Assembly (NCBI GenBank): GCA_936450465.1
Contig: OW388302.1
Location: 13,107,530-13,171,529 of the forward strand
Origin: Gibbula magus
Taxonomy: Eukaryota > Mollusca > Gastropoda > Trochida > Trochidae
Direction of reading: 5' to 3'
DNA: 64,000 nucleotides
Positions within the stretch are counted from its first letter, which is position 1. The number at the start of each line of letters is the position of its first letter. Below the pieces are notes generated by a model. The model was not told the origin of the DNA, made no database searches, and saw only the letters and a list, made by a program, of their open reading frames with translations. The position numbers and the translations under genes were made by a program. Below, piece by piece: positions 1-12,410 of the stretch.

Positions 1-1487
1 AAGTTGAATGGGCCGCTTCCTTAGATCGGCAGTATGGCTGACATTGTTCCTTTATTCTTTTTATTTGATATAGGGTGTAGTGTTTTTGTTTACCTTCATT
101 TAACCTTTGTTTTACTTACAATATCGGGTTCCTGTTGAGAAAATGGATCATTTGCCCAAATTAAATGGTACACAAGTGAGAATATTTTTTTAATTTTAAT
201 TTTAAAACTGTCTTCATGGCTATAACTAACAGTTAATTTGGTATTTGAGTAGAAAACATTTTTGATAATGGCATGTAAAACACTTTATTGGTAGTCAATT
301 TTGTGGCCATTAACATCAATCTGGTAACTTTTACTGACACCTATTATTATTTATCTTTGACAACAATAGACTGATGACATGTATATTTTTGTTTTGTATG
401 TATATTCTATGTATTTGAAAAGAAATGAAATAAAAACTAAATAGACAAAAAAAGAAAGAAAGAAGAAGAAGAAAAAAAGTGTTCACACCTTTTGAAAAAA
501 CGTTTACCTTTAGCAATATCTGTAATATCTGAGCAAACAATGTATTACGATTACATGATTATATTTTATATGCAAATACTAAGTTGAATTTTGTTGGGTG
601 TTCATATTGACTCTATGCATATATCTACCTATCTACTGTCTATAAAACTTAGGTGCAGATAAACTTTGCAAGCAATAGAAACAAAAGTATGGGTCCCTCA
701 CAAAATGGCTCCAGGTCTCACTTCTTTTCATGGAAACAAATCAAAATTTGAAAGTTTTGAAACATAAAAGGCCCATAGTTTTAAAAAGATATATTGACCT
801 TTTGTGTTGGGAAATGAAAGAAACCTATCCCTCAATAAAAGTTCAGTTCGTTTCCATGAAAACACAATACTTATTAAAAACAATTAACATGTCATAAGAT
901 ACCACCTTTAATACTATTAAGTTTCAAAAAGATAACACAAACAGTTATGCTCCGGAAATGAACTAATTCACAAGGTGGATAACACATATTAGGTTAAAAA
1001 AGATAAAAGATAAACCTTTTTTGTAAATTTCTTATATGGAAACGAACCTGTCCCTGTGTCCAAATCCAAACCATTTCCATAGAAACTAAATTAATAATTT
1101 TAAAATCTTAAAATAAAAAAGCCATATGGATAATACACCTAAAGAGTTTCAGAAAAATAAAATTAACAGGTTTTTAGCTATGCTTTGAAAATGAACCTAT
1201 CAGTCTTGGTAACACATTTGAGTCAAAATCAAAGTTATCATTGAAAAAAGTGATAATATCTTAAAGCAACTCTTCAGTATTTGGTTGGTTACTTTAAATC
1301 CCCTGGTTCCTACGGCAATGTTGAAGATACTACGGAACATAATATTGGACGATAAAAGGTGATAGTGAGATCGCTGTGTCCATTGGAACCTTGATCAAAA
1401 GTGTATGAGGTCTGATTACAGAGAAGCTCAATAGTTTTTTTTCTAGAAGGGCAGTAACCGTACAAATATACGGTAGTATATATTAGA
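1..1487. other. AT-rich intergenic DNA, no gene seen
   Basis: No open frame here has protein-like composition. The longest one, on the minus strand near 331-540, is a translation of an A/G-rich simple tract. Runs of A and T and short diverged repeats dominate. Confidence 0.6.
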
Positions 1488-1830
1488 ATTTAACATTGTT
1501 CTAAATGCTCATCAATTGAGAATCTTACCCATGTGTCTTCTGATATCAAATATATCAACAGGACTTGATTAAAGTTACAAATATCCCCAGCATGCCAATG
1601 AAACAAATTTCCTCCGGGATATCTTATCTTAATGAATGAACATATCTCAAACACAACACTGCCTTTTAGCTTCTTTGTCAGTGATCTCAGTGAAGTAGAA
1701 TAGCATTGTGACGTCATCAGCATAATGGCATCATAACATAACATTACATCATCAACTTTGAGGTCAACATTGTCAGCAGTGGCGGATCCCGGAATTTTGA
1801 GAGGGGGTGGGGGGTCAATACCCGCTCATG
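1488..1830. repeat. Interspersed repeat related to 50090-50238, followed by a GGCGGATCC-type end
   Basis: The stretch GTGTCTTCTGATATCAAATA, followed by a TTAAAGTTACAAATATCC-like segment, recurs in both arms of the hairpin at 50090-50238, so this is a dispersed element. Just to its right, 1777-1825 begins CAGTGGCGGATCC and runs into a G-rich tract. I associate that form with the terminus of invertebrate DNA transposons, but no matching second end was found. The minus-strand ORF across 1490-1744 lies wholly inside the repeat and is not considered a gene. Confidence 0.45.
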
Positions 1831-3444
1831 CATAAATAGGGAGATGAAAGTATGTTGTCAATTAATAGTTTGATGTCATTAGTTCAATCCATAATCATGA
1901 CAGATGGTATAACACTATTTGGTTTGATGTTTGTGGGTAGTAAGAACTGTAGTTTGTAACCAGTATGTTTTCATTGATAAAGCAAATAATTATTTTTTTA
2001 AATATTTTTATGGTCAAGAAAAGACAGAATTTCTCTATTTATCTGTTTGAGAAAACGTTCTCACCAGTAACACTGCAGTTTGATCTCAGTTCTCAACACA
2101 GTGAAAATATCACACAGGGAATGACATCATGTCCACAATAATATGTCGTAACGTCTGCTATCAACAACGTCAGCGTATGATATCACAAGAACTCCCTAAG
2201 TTTTTAACTTTTTAACTTTAAAACACCACATTTTTTTAAACACAGAAGCATATAATATATAGAATATTTTGTATTTACAGTGTAATGTCACTTATCTTAT
2301 ATATATTTTTCACTCGTATCTGCACCACTTAAAAAATACTGGCACTCGATGAGAGATAAACTGCAACATCGTACTGAAAACACTGAAGAATCCTCTATTT
2401 ATCTGGCCTTCCAAACAAATAAGTTCTTTTGAATCAAATACTCATAATAAAAAAATAATGAGCATTCAAAGGATTCAAAGAAGTAAGTAAAGGGAAAAAC
2501 ATAATTGTTTTATAACCTTTTTTTAGATCAAAGATATTTTCATTCATATTTTTATTAAAAAAAAAGCTCAAACCTTTAACTACTTCTACAGAAAATGGGT
2601 ATCTTTAGCGAACAGACTTAACACACTTTTAATAACATTTTAATTTCGTATGTACAATTTTGTATCGCTGCATTATTGTAGTTGATGTTTGCATTTTTTT
2701 TTTTTACATATTTATGCCATTGGGAAAAAAGGGGGAAAAATAAAAACATTATATTTACATTCTTCTACATTTTTGTAACATATCATTCGATAATGTGTTT
2801 TCGTACGTTTGTAATAAGAATCAGTTGTTACTTGATGGCAAATTCTATCAGAAATGTTAAAAAAATTAGAAATACTTGTAAGAGTTACCTCCCTTTGCTC
2901 AGAAAAAACTCTCACCCCAGTTATATAAATTCATTTAGCTCTCTCGGAAATTTATGTAGTTTAAAAATTCCAACTTCTCATTGTTGTAATTACATCGGTT
3001 TCTTACACTATGAATTGAATTAGGGCTAAAATTTAATTTTCTTTGTAAAATCATAAACGAAATGGGACGGTTTGAGAAAAAAAAATAATTTCAGAACATT
3101 TTTTGCAGAAATTTCACATTTTCTGAACAGGAAACCCAGTTGGATCACAATATTTAGATAGAACAACATATTCTCTTTCAGCAGATATGTGATATGTGGA
3201 AATATATTAAAAACTTTTGTCAAAAAATCAGTTTTTCCGTGGCTAAGAAGACCTTTTGCGAAACTGCTGATTCATCACTTCAACATGCCTTAATTTCATA
3301 ATGAACAAGTATCCTAGGTGAAACATTGCATTTTTGGAAGCAGTAAACACTCAGGATTAAACTGATATATTGTTTCTGCCTTCACCAAAAACTTGGACCT
3401 AAAGTCACTTTAGAGACAAGCTACGGCTTTCGGCCCATGGCCTA
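1831..3444. other. AT-rich DNA without a supported gene
   Basis: Only low-complexity A/T-rich frames are present. A stretch near 2040-2200 with alternating GATGACATC/GTCATATC-like words resembles the noncoding repeat at 49850-50010, so more dispersed-repeat DNA is likely. Nothing looks like an exon. Confidence 0.5.
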
Positions 3445-3525
3445 ACGTGTTTTCTTCAGCAGTTACCATTCTCAAGGCAGTATGGATGTTATCACAACAC
3501 AGTCTCAACACCAGGTGACACATGG

Positions 3526-3738
3526 TTGATGTATTTAGAACAGCGACTCGATTGGGAAACATTTCTTCCAGGTAGCCTTTTAAACACGTTGCTGACTGTA
3601 ACGGGGACGATGTGTCTTGCCAAGAAACTAAACACAGTTAGAACACCAGATCAAAATATTGGTGTTCCTAGAACCGTGCCTCTTTTGGGATACAAATTTC
3701 CTTTTAAATCCACTTGTGTTGTCATAATTCCTAAATAA
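3526..3738 (+). other. Conserved 70-codon ORF at the duplication edge, function unknown
   Basis: The reading frame MMYLEQRLDWETFLPG... is also present at 24772-24960 with a few substitutions, and both stay open until the copies diverge (after codon 63, where the second copy hits the LINE insertion). Conservation as a frame may only reflect recent duplication. I recognise no domain; it contains one early Met-Met start and no signal peptide. It could be a repeat-derived frame. Confidence 0.25.
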
Positions 3739-4129
3739 TTCTTGCAAAATTTTAGAAACGAATTCATTATTACAGGGATTGTGTATTGAGTCAAAACTTG
3801 ATTCCTATCAGCCTATATCAGCAAAATGCAACATTGACTGTGCAAAATCAACGTATCATTATAACAATTAAAAATATTTAAAATATATTGAAGATAAGAG
3901 GAACACGAAAAGAAGATAATGTACACTTGATAGCGACCTTTTGGAATCTTAAGTATTGATAATAACTGATTATAACTGGTGTTAAATTGTTGACAAAAGT
4001 CAACAACAAAGAAGACGTTGTCCTATGAGAATCAAGTTTTAAAACGTAAACAGATCAATTGAGATTTCTTTTTACAAATTAAAACGAAAGTTACTCGGGA
4101 AGATTTGAGTTCCGCAACCTCTGTTCACT

Positions 4130-5640
4130 TGTGTGAAAATTGGAATGGAGATATTTTTAAAATAGTAAATGCCACTTCGTATATAAACAATTCAGCAGTT
4201 GCGTATGAACAATTCATATTTGTCATAATTCCGTTTGTGCATATTCCATCTGCTTAGCATTATTTGTGACGTAATAACATAATTTATCATGACGTCACTG
4301 TAGCATATCGTTACTGAAGGCAGTGTATTGACGATTTCAAATAAAGGAAATACAAAAAGCAAATATTACACACGAATGTGTGACGTGTGACTATATGTTT
4401 ATATTTTTCATGAAGAAAAAATCACGGGTGTTTTTGAATTGTCAAACCCTATCATGTCACCAGTACTCAATGCCAAACTAAATTCGAAAAAGAGAAAGAT
4501 GAATTGTGTTGATTCCTAATCGATATTCATATCACTATAATGGCAGAAATACAAGTAGTATATTTAGGTTCTGACATTTGTAGGCCCGTAACACAAGTTA
4601 AGTATAATGGAGCAACAGTATATTGTTTAAGGAGAAGCCGAAGATAAGGTTGTTAATATCTGTTCATAACGACTCTGTTGTAGGCGACAATACTTTCAGT
4701 TTTGATAGTGTAATTTCTAAGATAAGGATACTAAGAAACCAATTTATATAATTGTTTGCCATATTCTATTCTTTTAGAGTATGCAATTACATAAAACCGT
4801 GGATAAATCCGAAACAGGTTCAATTTCATAGTGACACTCGTCCACAGAAAAACAATTTCTCTGTGACATTGATGTGACAATTTGAATGGAAATATTTTTT
4901 AAAATGTCACTTCGTAAATAAACATTTCAGCAAGTGCGTAAGAACAATTCATATTTGTCATAATTCCGCATGTGCATATTTCATCTGCTTAGCATTATCT
5001 TTGCAGGAGTTATTGTATTCTGTCATCTGTGACGTCATACAACAATTTATCATGACGTCACTGAGCATAATGTTTCTGAAGGCAGTGTACCCACTATTTC
5101 AAATAAAGTTAAAAGAAATGAGCAAATAGTACACTCGAATATTTGTCAGGTGATTATATGTTTATATTTTCAATGAGAAAAAATCACAGCTGTTTCTGAA
5201 CTGTCAAACCCTTTAACATTACCAGTACTCAATAACAAACTAAATTGTACATTCCATTTCGAAAAACACTGAAAATTTAGATAATTCCTAATTGCTATCC
5301 ATATCACTAACATGGCAGAAATACAAGAAGTATATTTAGGTTCTGACATGTGTAAGCCCATAACACAAGTTAATTATAACTGTTTAAAACTTTATCGATT
5401 TAGGACAAGCCGAAGATAAGGCTTTTACTATCTGTAAAAACAACACTGTTGTAGGTGACAATAATTTCAGTTTTGATAGTGTAATTTTAAAGATAAGGAT
5501 ACTAAGAAACCAATATATATAATTGTTTGTCATATTCTATTCTTTTAGAGTATACAGTTACATAAAACCGTGGGTAAATCCGAAACAGGTTCAATTTCAC
5601 AGTGACACTCGTCCACAGAGAAACAATTTCTCTGTGACAT
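4130..5640 (+). repeat. Local tandem duplication of a ~750-bp block (third copy at 32210-32960)
   Basis: The order of words (TTCATATTTGTCATAATTCC, ATTTATCATGACGTCACTG, TCAAACCCT, TAAGATAAGGATACT, ACCGTGG.TAAATCCGAAAC) occurs once in about 4130-4860 and again in about 4870-5640. A single copy is in unit 2 at about 32210-32960, directly before the CACAG minisatellite. No coding frame spans it; the minus-strand frame 5170-5361 is not conserved as a frame. It lies 0.7-2.2 kb upstream of the A1 start, so it may include upstream regulatory DNA, but I see no defined element. Confidence 0.7.
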
Positions 5641-5649
5641 TGATATAAC

Positions 5650-6354
5650 TTCTCTGTGACATAAATCAACATACGAAGATTTGATCTACCATATCTACCA
5701 TATCAGAATATATAATTTTTCAACACAGGAACAGTTTATCTGTGACTTTTATCAACACGGGAACAAATTATCTGTGACTTTAATCAACACAGGAACAACT
5801 GTCCGTGACTTTAATCAACACAGGAACAATTTATCCGTGACATTAGTCAACACAGGAACAATTCTCTGTGACTTTAATCAACACACGAAAACATCTCTAT
5901 GACTTTAATCAACACAGGAACAATTTGTCATGACATAAATCAACACAGGCACAATTTATCCGTGACTTTATTCAACACAGGAACATTTTATCCGTGACTT
6001 TAATCAACACAGCAACAATTTATCTGTGACTTTAATCAACACAGGAACAATTTGTCCATGACAATAAAGAACACAGACACAATTTATCCTTGACTTTAAT
6101 CAACACCAGAACAATTTATCTGTGACATTAGTAAACACCAGAACATTTTATCTGTGATTTTAATTTACACAGGAACTTTTTTCAACATCGGAACAATTTA
6201 TCCGTGACTTAAATCAACAGAGGAACAATTTATCCATGACTTTAATCAACATAGGTTTACTTTCTCAGTGACCTTAACCACCATAGACATAATTTTCTGT
6301 GACTCTTGTCCACACAGAAACACCGTCTCAGTGAAATCTGTCCACACAGGAACC
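5650..6354 (+). repeat. ~32-bp hairpin minisatellite running into the A1 start codon
   Basis: About 20 diverged units have the pattern TCAACACAGGAACAATTTAT followed by CTGTGACTTTAA. In each unit CACAG and the downstream CTGTG can pair, so the array could fold as a row of small hairpins. The last diverged unit ends with GTCCACACAGGAACC immediately before the ATG at 6355, so the repeat forms the apparent 5' leader of A1. A shorter version (about 32930-33268) sits in the same place before A2. The plus-strand frame at 5681-5902 is simply this repeat translated. Confidence 0.75.
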
Positions 6355-6568
6355 ATGCAGTACCAGCCAGTGTGTGTTTTATTTAGTTCCATATTACAGT
6401 GTTTCCTGAAGAGAAATGCTGGTATAACACCCGGGACAAACAACCAGGAACCTGTGGGATGTTCAACCAAACTTCACTGTCTGGCCATGGGACTACATGA
6501 GACATTGGGAAGTGCCCCAGTTTACTTCAGTGATGGTCGATGTCTGATTGTAAAATCAGGACAATTGG
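6355..6568 (+). CDS. A1 exon 1: N-terminal hydrophobic segment plus PAN-like region
   Basis: Exon of 214 bp: 71 codons plus one base, ending at a good donor, G|GTATGT at 6569. The start is supported because the B genes have ATG at the same aligned position and identical exon length. Residues 6-18 are hydrophobic (VCVLFSSILQCFL), followed at once by KRN, so a signal peptide or membrane anchor is possible. Residues 38-62 have the spacing KLHCLA...DGRC, resembling a PAN/apple half-domain with some cysteines lost; this assignment is tentative. The exon is intact, but the partner last exon at 7868 has lost its splice acceptor, so the gene is probably nonfunctional or uses another 3' exon. Function unknown. 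Confidence 0.6.
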
Positions 6569-7867
6569 GTATGTTCATAAATGATACACGCTGTTTAGTG
6601 TGATATCATTGTATTAGTGTTAATGGTATGTAATTGGACGAGCGAAAGGGAGTCATACACTAAACCTTTCAAGAAAATGGTACTTCATAATAATGATAAT
6701 TATATAAGTGTACTACGCATTTCTCTATACTATTCATGCTAAAGGCGAATTATTAAAGAGCGACTGTATGGGTTTGAGTTTAGTTTAAGCTATTACTCTT
6801 AAATTTATATATAAAGCGGGATGAAGCCGCCAATGTAGCTTTCAGCGAATTTACAAAGATTTCATACCTAATGACCTTTATGTCAAGGCTTGTGATGTGA
6901 TAGCTTTGAAACATATTCAAGATGATATACTTCCAGGTAATACATAGAGATTATTATCTGAGGAAGTGTGTCATATGACTTTTACGAAACGAGTGTGAAT
7001 TGTTTTATTGCCCGAGCGAGAGCGAGAGTTATACATAAATTTGCTCAAGTCATACGGTACATTTTCGAGTGTAGTAATATCTTTATTACTCATTCTATTC
7101 CATGTGATTCGAGTAAAATTGGGCTAGCTCTGAGCGTTCTGACCCTTTTTTACACGCACCTTGGTCAATTGGTAGGTGTTAACTGGGGATTCATTGGCTA
7201 ATAAAAACCCTGAGGTCATACATTTTTTATCACTTTCTGAAGAAATGGACATGTTGTGTAAAGTTTAGTTGCTTTTGGAAAATGTAAGAACTCAACTAGG
7301 AAGTAAGCTATATAGAAAATCACATAGCATGCAATGTAAACGTTCTGTACTAGTTATGTTTCTAATCTCCATTACAACCCTTATATGTCCATAATGAAGC
7401 ACGCACCTTGGTCAATTGGTAGGGGTTAACCGTTGATCTCCATTGATCTTTGTTAATCTTGGTTAATCTCCGTTAATCTCTGTCATCTCCGTTGATCTCC
7501 ATTAAACGTCGTTGATCTCCGTTGATGTCTACCAAATTCCTAAAGCGATTTGTCTTTCAGTTTCCGTTGAATATCGCTAACAAATTGTTTACACATTTGA
7601 TCGACATTTTAGTTTCTAATGATCCTACCCTCGATAAATTTCAGATTTGTGTTATTGTCATTTGATCATGTTGTTCATATGTTTCCAATTTTTTAAATCC
7701 ATTCATTCTTTAACCTTCATAATATCACTTCAGCCTCATTGATCTTTCCTTCTAAAACTTTCACATTAGAATTTTTGTAAACATTTGATCCATTCCTTCA
7801 AATTGTCTGTCATAACTTAGCATTTTTAATGTCCCTTTGATATCCGTTGATTCATGATTTCCGTGAA
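6569..7867 (+). other. Presumed A1 intron
   Basis: It holds no conserved coding frame. At about 7051-7100 is the sequence TTTCGAGTGTAGTAATATC, which is the uninterrupted form of the BEL/Pao target site in unit 2 (33990-41140). At 7424-7535 there is a diverged 10-bp repeat of the form GTTGATCTCC/GTTAATCTCC, repeated at 42237-42360. The right end of the intron is damaged: the pyrimidine tract and acceptor seen in A2 (42670-42684) are missing. Confidence 0.55.
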
Positions 7868-8197
7868 AACGACACAACCATCAGCGTTCCAAGTGAGGGG
7901 ACATCATCAGAATCCAGTCCGGAAAATAAGATGAAATGTAATTCCCAAGATAACCAGGAACCAGGTCGACTGCTGAATCCAAGCACCACCACCGAGGAGA
8001 CACGGCCCATTGCAAGCGCTACCACAGGACTGGAGAAAGCATCATCACAAGGAGACAAAACCATGGCTGATTCCATCCACAATACGCCAGTGGTCTCCAA
8101 CACGGCATCAGATAAATCTAGAGGGAGTCCAAAAGCTGTCAAAACTGGACAGTCCCCTGGGCTGTTCAGTTCACTATTTAATACTGGGTTTGTCTGA
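7868..8197 (+). pseudogene. A1 last exon, acceptor deleted and C-terminus truncated
   Basis: The frame aligns with the A2 last exon (42685-43073): a Ser/Thr/Glu-rich stretch including LLNPSTTTEETRPIASATTG, then a Phe-Ser-Ser motif near the end. Compared with A2, about 19 bp spanning the TTTTTCATTTTCAG acceptor and the first codons are absent. The frame also ends soon after LFSSLFNTG, because the DNA jumps into SINE sequence (homologous to 45858). A2 continues for about 18 more residues. An AATAAA lies at 8232, but it is SINE-derived context. I call this a decayed terminal exon. The rest of the frame is open, so decay may be recent. Confidence 0.6.
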
Positions 8198-8640
8198 AGC
8201 CAAAGACCCGTTTTTGAATCCTGTTGGAGGCAATAAAACTGTCTGATCTGGGCCTAAGACAATGATGTGCCCTTGGCTTTTCAAATGGGTTCCTGAACTC
8301 GAGAAGTGAACACGGACGAATATGGTCGTACGAAGAGCTAAGTAGCGGCAGCAAACTTAAAATTCATTCAGGGTAATAATACGAAGTGTACACTGTGAGC
8401 ATGCTCATGCATGAAATAAGCGCTATACAAATGAAGTATTATTATTGTACGAAGCAAGGTAGCCATTTAAACAGTTGGATGGACTCGTCACTGTGTGCAG
8501 TGTGTATGACTTGTCTTTCCCACAGTAAAAGACTATGGTCAAACATGTCTAATACCTCCATCGGGATTCAAACCCTGGTCTTCGAGGTGAGAGGCCAGCA
8601 CAGCAACTACAACACTGTCCTCCACACTTCAATTGACGTG
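8198..8640. mobile_element. Two abutting tRNA-derived SINEs
   Basis: The left part (to about 8455) runs on the plus strand: a box-B-like TTTTTGAATCCTG, then GGGCCTAAG, a core GGGTTCCTGAA.., and a tail AAGTATTATTATTG. The right part is antisense: it contains ATCGGGATTCAAACCCTGGT, the complement of a tRNA-like B box, with a box-A-like region near 8600-8630. The same back-to-back pair occurs at 45850-46430, where it is not fused to a gene. The left SINE lacks its 5' end here because it is fused to the A1 terminal exon. Confidence 0.6.
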
Positions 8641-8917
8641 TTTAGATGACAAGCATTAGTATCGGTGGATACATACAATTACATCAGTGGATATATGTAC
8701 ATTTTCTGTTGCATACATATGTGAATAAAACCATGAACAAATCTGCACATTTGCAAAATTGAAACATTAAAAAGTGTATAAGATCTTTAAGCACCTGAAC
8801 GCATGTGTGCATCATCTTCTCCAACAAATATATCACGTCGATAGCAACTGTTTCCGATTTGTTTCCTTTTTTTATCTTATAACATCAAGAGAATAAAAAG
8901 GTAATTCCGACCAGGGT

Positions 8918-9195
8918 ATTGCTCAGTAAATGTCACGGGGTACTTTCTATTGCTCAGTAAATGTCATGGGGTACTGTCTATTGCTCAGTAAATGTCACGG
9001 GGTACTGTCTATTGCTCAGTAAATGTCACGGGGTACTGTCTATTGCTCAGTAAATGTCAGGGGGCACTGTCTATTGCTCAGTAAATGTAACGGGATAATG
9101 TCTAGTGCTCAGTAAGGGTCACGGGGTACTGTCTATTGCTCAGTAAGGGTCACGGGGTACTGTCTATTGCTCAGTAAGGGTCACAGGATACTTAA
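8918..9195 (+). repeat. 31-bp minisatellite, about nine units
   Basis: The unit TATTGCTCAGTAAATGTCAC plus GGGGTACTGTC repeats about nine times with few changes, the last three sharing AAGGGTCAC. A much more diverged and shorter version is at 46660-46830 in unit 2, so the array either expanded in unit 1 or decayed in unit 2. It is noncoding. Confidence 0.85.
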
Positions 9196-11926
9196 ATTGT
9201 TAATTAAAGTGTTATTGTTTGAAAGCGCGTTCAGAATGCTGTTCCATTCATGATTGCCCAAATTATTCAAATTAAATATCCGACAGTGTGCTGAAACTAA
9301 TGTTTTCGCATTACATGAACAATTGTGAAGGCGGTAAGACCATTGCAAGGTCACAACTGCACAATATTGCGTGATAAAAGTAAAAAAAGAACCATCCTTT
9401 TTGAGACAATCAATATAATAAGTGATCATTATACAGGCTAAAATAATCAAATAATGTTGATATATAACGTCTGAAAATGTTTGAAATACGCAACCGGTTT
9501 AACACTACACTATATATAGTGATCATCATATGATGGGTTATGCGACCCTTATTTTGTGACGTCACAGCATTGCAACATTGGTCACCTACTTGAGTGTTTT
9601 AGTGTAACTATCATGTATTTGGGATGTCTTTGAAGCATCGTAGCAACGCAATAAAACAAGACCTATCATTTCCCATACAGTTGAGTTTTCCATGACAAAA
9701 TCTAGTCCCCACGTTAAAAAGGTGTAGCAGCTCTTTGAAGTGACCAGGGGTCAATCTTGTAAAAACTACTGTTTTCATTTTCTTCTGTCAAGTATGAAGT
9801 TAGTGATCAACAGGGTCAAACATGCATCATTCATTTCCTTTATACTCCTATGGATTTGTGATGAATGTTCTTATTCAATCGATTTACGAACCTCTGACGT
9901 GGTGATCACAGGACAGGTTTGAGAATGATTCTTTAAGACAGTTATTTAGGATGATTCCTTGTCTTTGTTTTTTATGTAATTATATTGATGTAACAGTGAA
10001 AACCAATTTGCGTGATATTTACACTAAGGTACACAGGTAAGTGAACAAGCTGTCGTGAAAATGTTGAGTTTTCATTTACAGTCTCGTGTATATATCCTTT
10101 GCAAAACCGAGGAATAAGACTGCTACAAAGATGAATACACTATGCCGTAAGATCATAAAACTTACGGGTTAGAGGCTTGTACAATACTTAATTATAAACT
10201 CCCTGCCAATTAAATTACATGGAAAACGTTACTCTCTTGCGTGATTTTTTATCATCCTTGAAATAGTTTCTGACAAGCGCAAAACTGATATAAATCATTT
10301 TTGAATGAAGTGGAAATGATAAAGAGTATAAGCTGTTCATGCAAGGGAAGTTGTTAAATTGATTAGTAATATATTATAATCATGTGTACAAGATGAGTCA
10401 TATTATGACGATAAAACAAAACAAAAATCATTTCCTACTTCTGAGCTGGGTTTAACGGCAATTTATTTTATTATTGGGGTATGATAATCGTGTGTACAAG
10501 ATGAGTCATATTATGATGACAGGCGATTGATGACGACACTGCATTTTGGCAGCAGTTAAAACAAAATACATTTTCTACTTCTGAGCTTGGTGAAACGGCA
10601 ACTTCTTTTATTATCGAGGTAGGATAATACCAACTACAATGTGATTGACAGCATGCTGAATAATGATCAAATACACATAATTTTTTCCAACTATGGACTT
10701 GAACCAAAAGGAATTTATTTCCCTAATTCAAATCAAAATGTTTAAATCTAATTTTTGAATATCTCTTCATAGTAATATTTTACCTATTCAAAATTTAGAT
10801 AAGCAGTAAAGAAGAAATTATCATCATTATATTAATGATAACTAATCACTGGGGGTAAATCATCTCTTTATCATATAATGTATTTATTAAAAGAAATTCA
10901 CCTTCTTATCGAACCTTCGGCTTTTAATATCAGTATTTTTATTTTTATTTGTAATATTGGTAATATAAAACGAACCTGTGATGGGGAATGACAAGTTATC
11001 TTACTAAGGTTACTAATTCGTCGATATATAGTTGTGAACTGCCTACAATAATCCTTTATTTTCCTTTTAAAATATTCTTTAAAGGAAAATAAACTTTTTT
11101 AGTCGGAGGGCCAAACGCTGGAGCCCTATCATAACCCTTGGCTTTCTCAAAGTGATTGTGTAATGTTGACAAACCTAATTTATTGTTTAAGATGGCAGGC
11201 GAACACTTCATCACATTCAACGATCCTCCTTCTCATGTTTGCAAGAGTACTCGTTCTGGTTGCAGACACACCAATACTGAATTCAAACAACAACACAACC
11301 ATATCCCCTTCCATCGAGCTTCTTTTCTGCCTCATTTCGTGATATATGCGACAAACAAATTTTATCCCGCAAATATGTTTATATACTTCAGTACAGTACA
11401 GGAGAGAAGATAAGACGGTAGACAAATTGATGGTAATTATCTACTTGAAAGTTCAAGTCTGTCAATATCGCAATAAACGGCATGTCCTGAGACTGTAGAA
11501 CTGGGAAACCAGAAGATACTGTGGTAAGACTGGCCATTTATGGCTAAAGCATTTATGAATATTTATTTCCAATATTTGACACTAATGATGACATTGCAGC
11601 ATTTTGAACTTAACAGGGGCCTTCACTATCATAATTGTGTCTTAATCGAAGTGATAACCAAACATAAGTTATTTCTCATCGATCCTGCACGGCATAGTGA
11701 CTGAAATAATCGAGTTGCAAAAGGAAAAACAGGTAAATACCACAAAACTTCTCGTCAACTGAAAAAAGGATAATTCAAACTAAGAAGAGACATCTATTGG
11801 CGTCCCTAAAGTTACTATGTCCCGATTTAATGATACAATAGTTAAGTTATAATAAGTTTATATATTAATCAATAACCTGAAGCAGGATAACTGAAAGTTA
11901 AAAAATAAATTTGAAAATAATAAGTA
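9196..11926. other. Duplicated noncoding DNA upstream of B1
   Basis: It matches 47860-51230 of unit 2 in order. It includes a local tandem duplication of about 120 bp at 10376-10630 (ACAAGATGAGTCATATTATGA twice), also visible in unit 2. A pair of overlapping frames at 11156-11425 stays open in both units, on both strands (counterparts 50455-50715). Neither strand shows a recognisable domain, so I do not call a gene, but it is the best candidate exon in this stretch. Confidence 0.5.
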
Positions 11927-12190
11927 TCTCCTTATTAGGAGTCAGTATCTCCTAATTAGGTGATAGTATCTCCTAATAAGGAGATAGCATATCCTATTAG
12001 GAGATATTTTCTCCTAATTAGGTGATTATCAAGTCCTAATTAGGAGATATTTATGTCCTAATTAGGATATAGTTATGTCGTAATTAGGATATAGTTATGT
12101 CCTAATTAGGATATAGTTATGTCCTAATTAGGATATAGTTATGTCCTAATTAGGACTTAGTATCTCCTTATGTCCTAATTATGAGATATA
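11927..12190. repeat. Palindromic TAATTAGG minisatellite upstream of B1
   Basis: Units of about 22-24 bp each carry a palindrome such as CTCCTAATTAGG(AG) or TCCTAATTAGGA, separated by ATATAGTTATG- or TGATAGTAT-like spacers. About eight exact TAATTAGG cores plus variants are present. The array ends about 220 bp before the B1 ATG at 12411. A less regular version with the same core is at 51409-51707, ending about 214 bp before the B2 ATG. CTAATTAG is a core bound by several homeodomain classes (established knowledge); any regulatory role here is inference. Confidence 0.85.
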
Positions 12191-12410
12191 AAAAAATCAG
12201 ACTGTGGCACTAGGATGCTTCCGTAGTTATCACCTTACAGAAGATAATAAGGAATTACTTTAAATGTCAAATGTTTATCTTGGTATTATAGAAATGAAAC
12301 TTCCGTGACAACTGATAACACTTATTTTAAACTAACAGATAATTGCTATAATTAAAATTTCACTTGTTCACAACGATACAGAAAGACATTTAATCTGGTG
12401 TTGGTCAGCA

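Noticed and set aside
8918..9195. Regular repeats that might suggest a CRISPR array (also 29878-30340, 5650-6354)
   Set aside because: Units are contiguous with no unique spacers, and the genome is eukaryotic. These are minisatellites.
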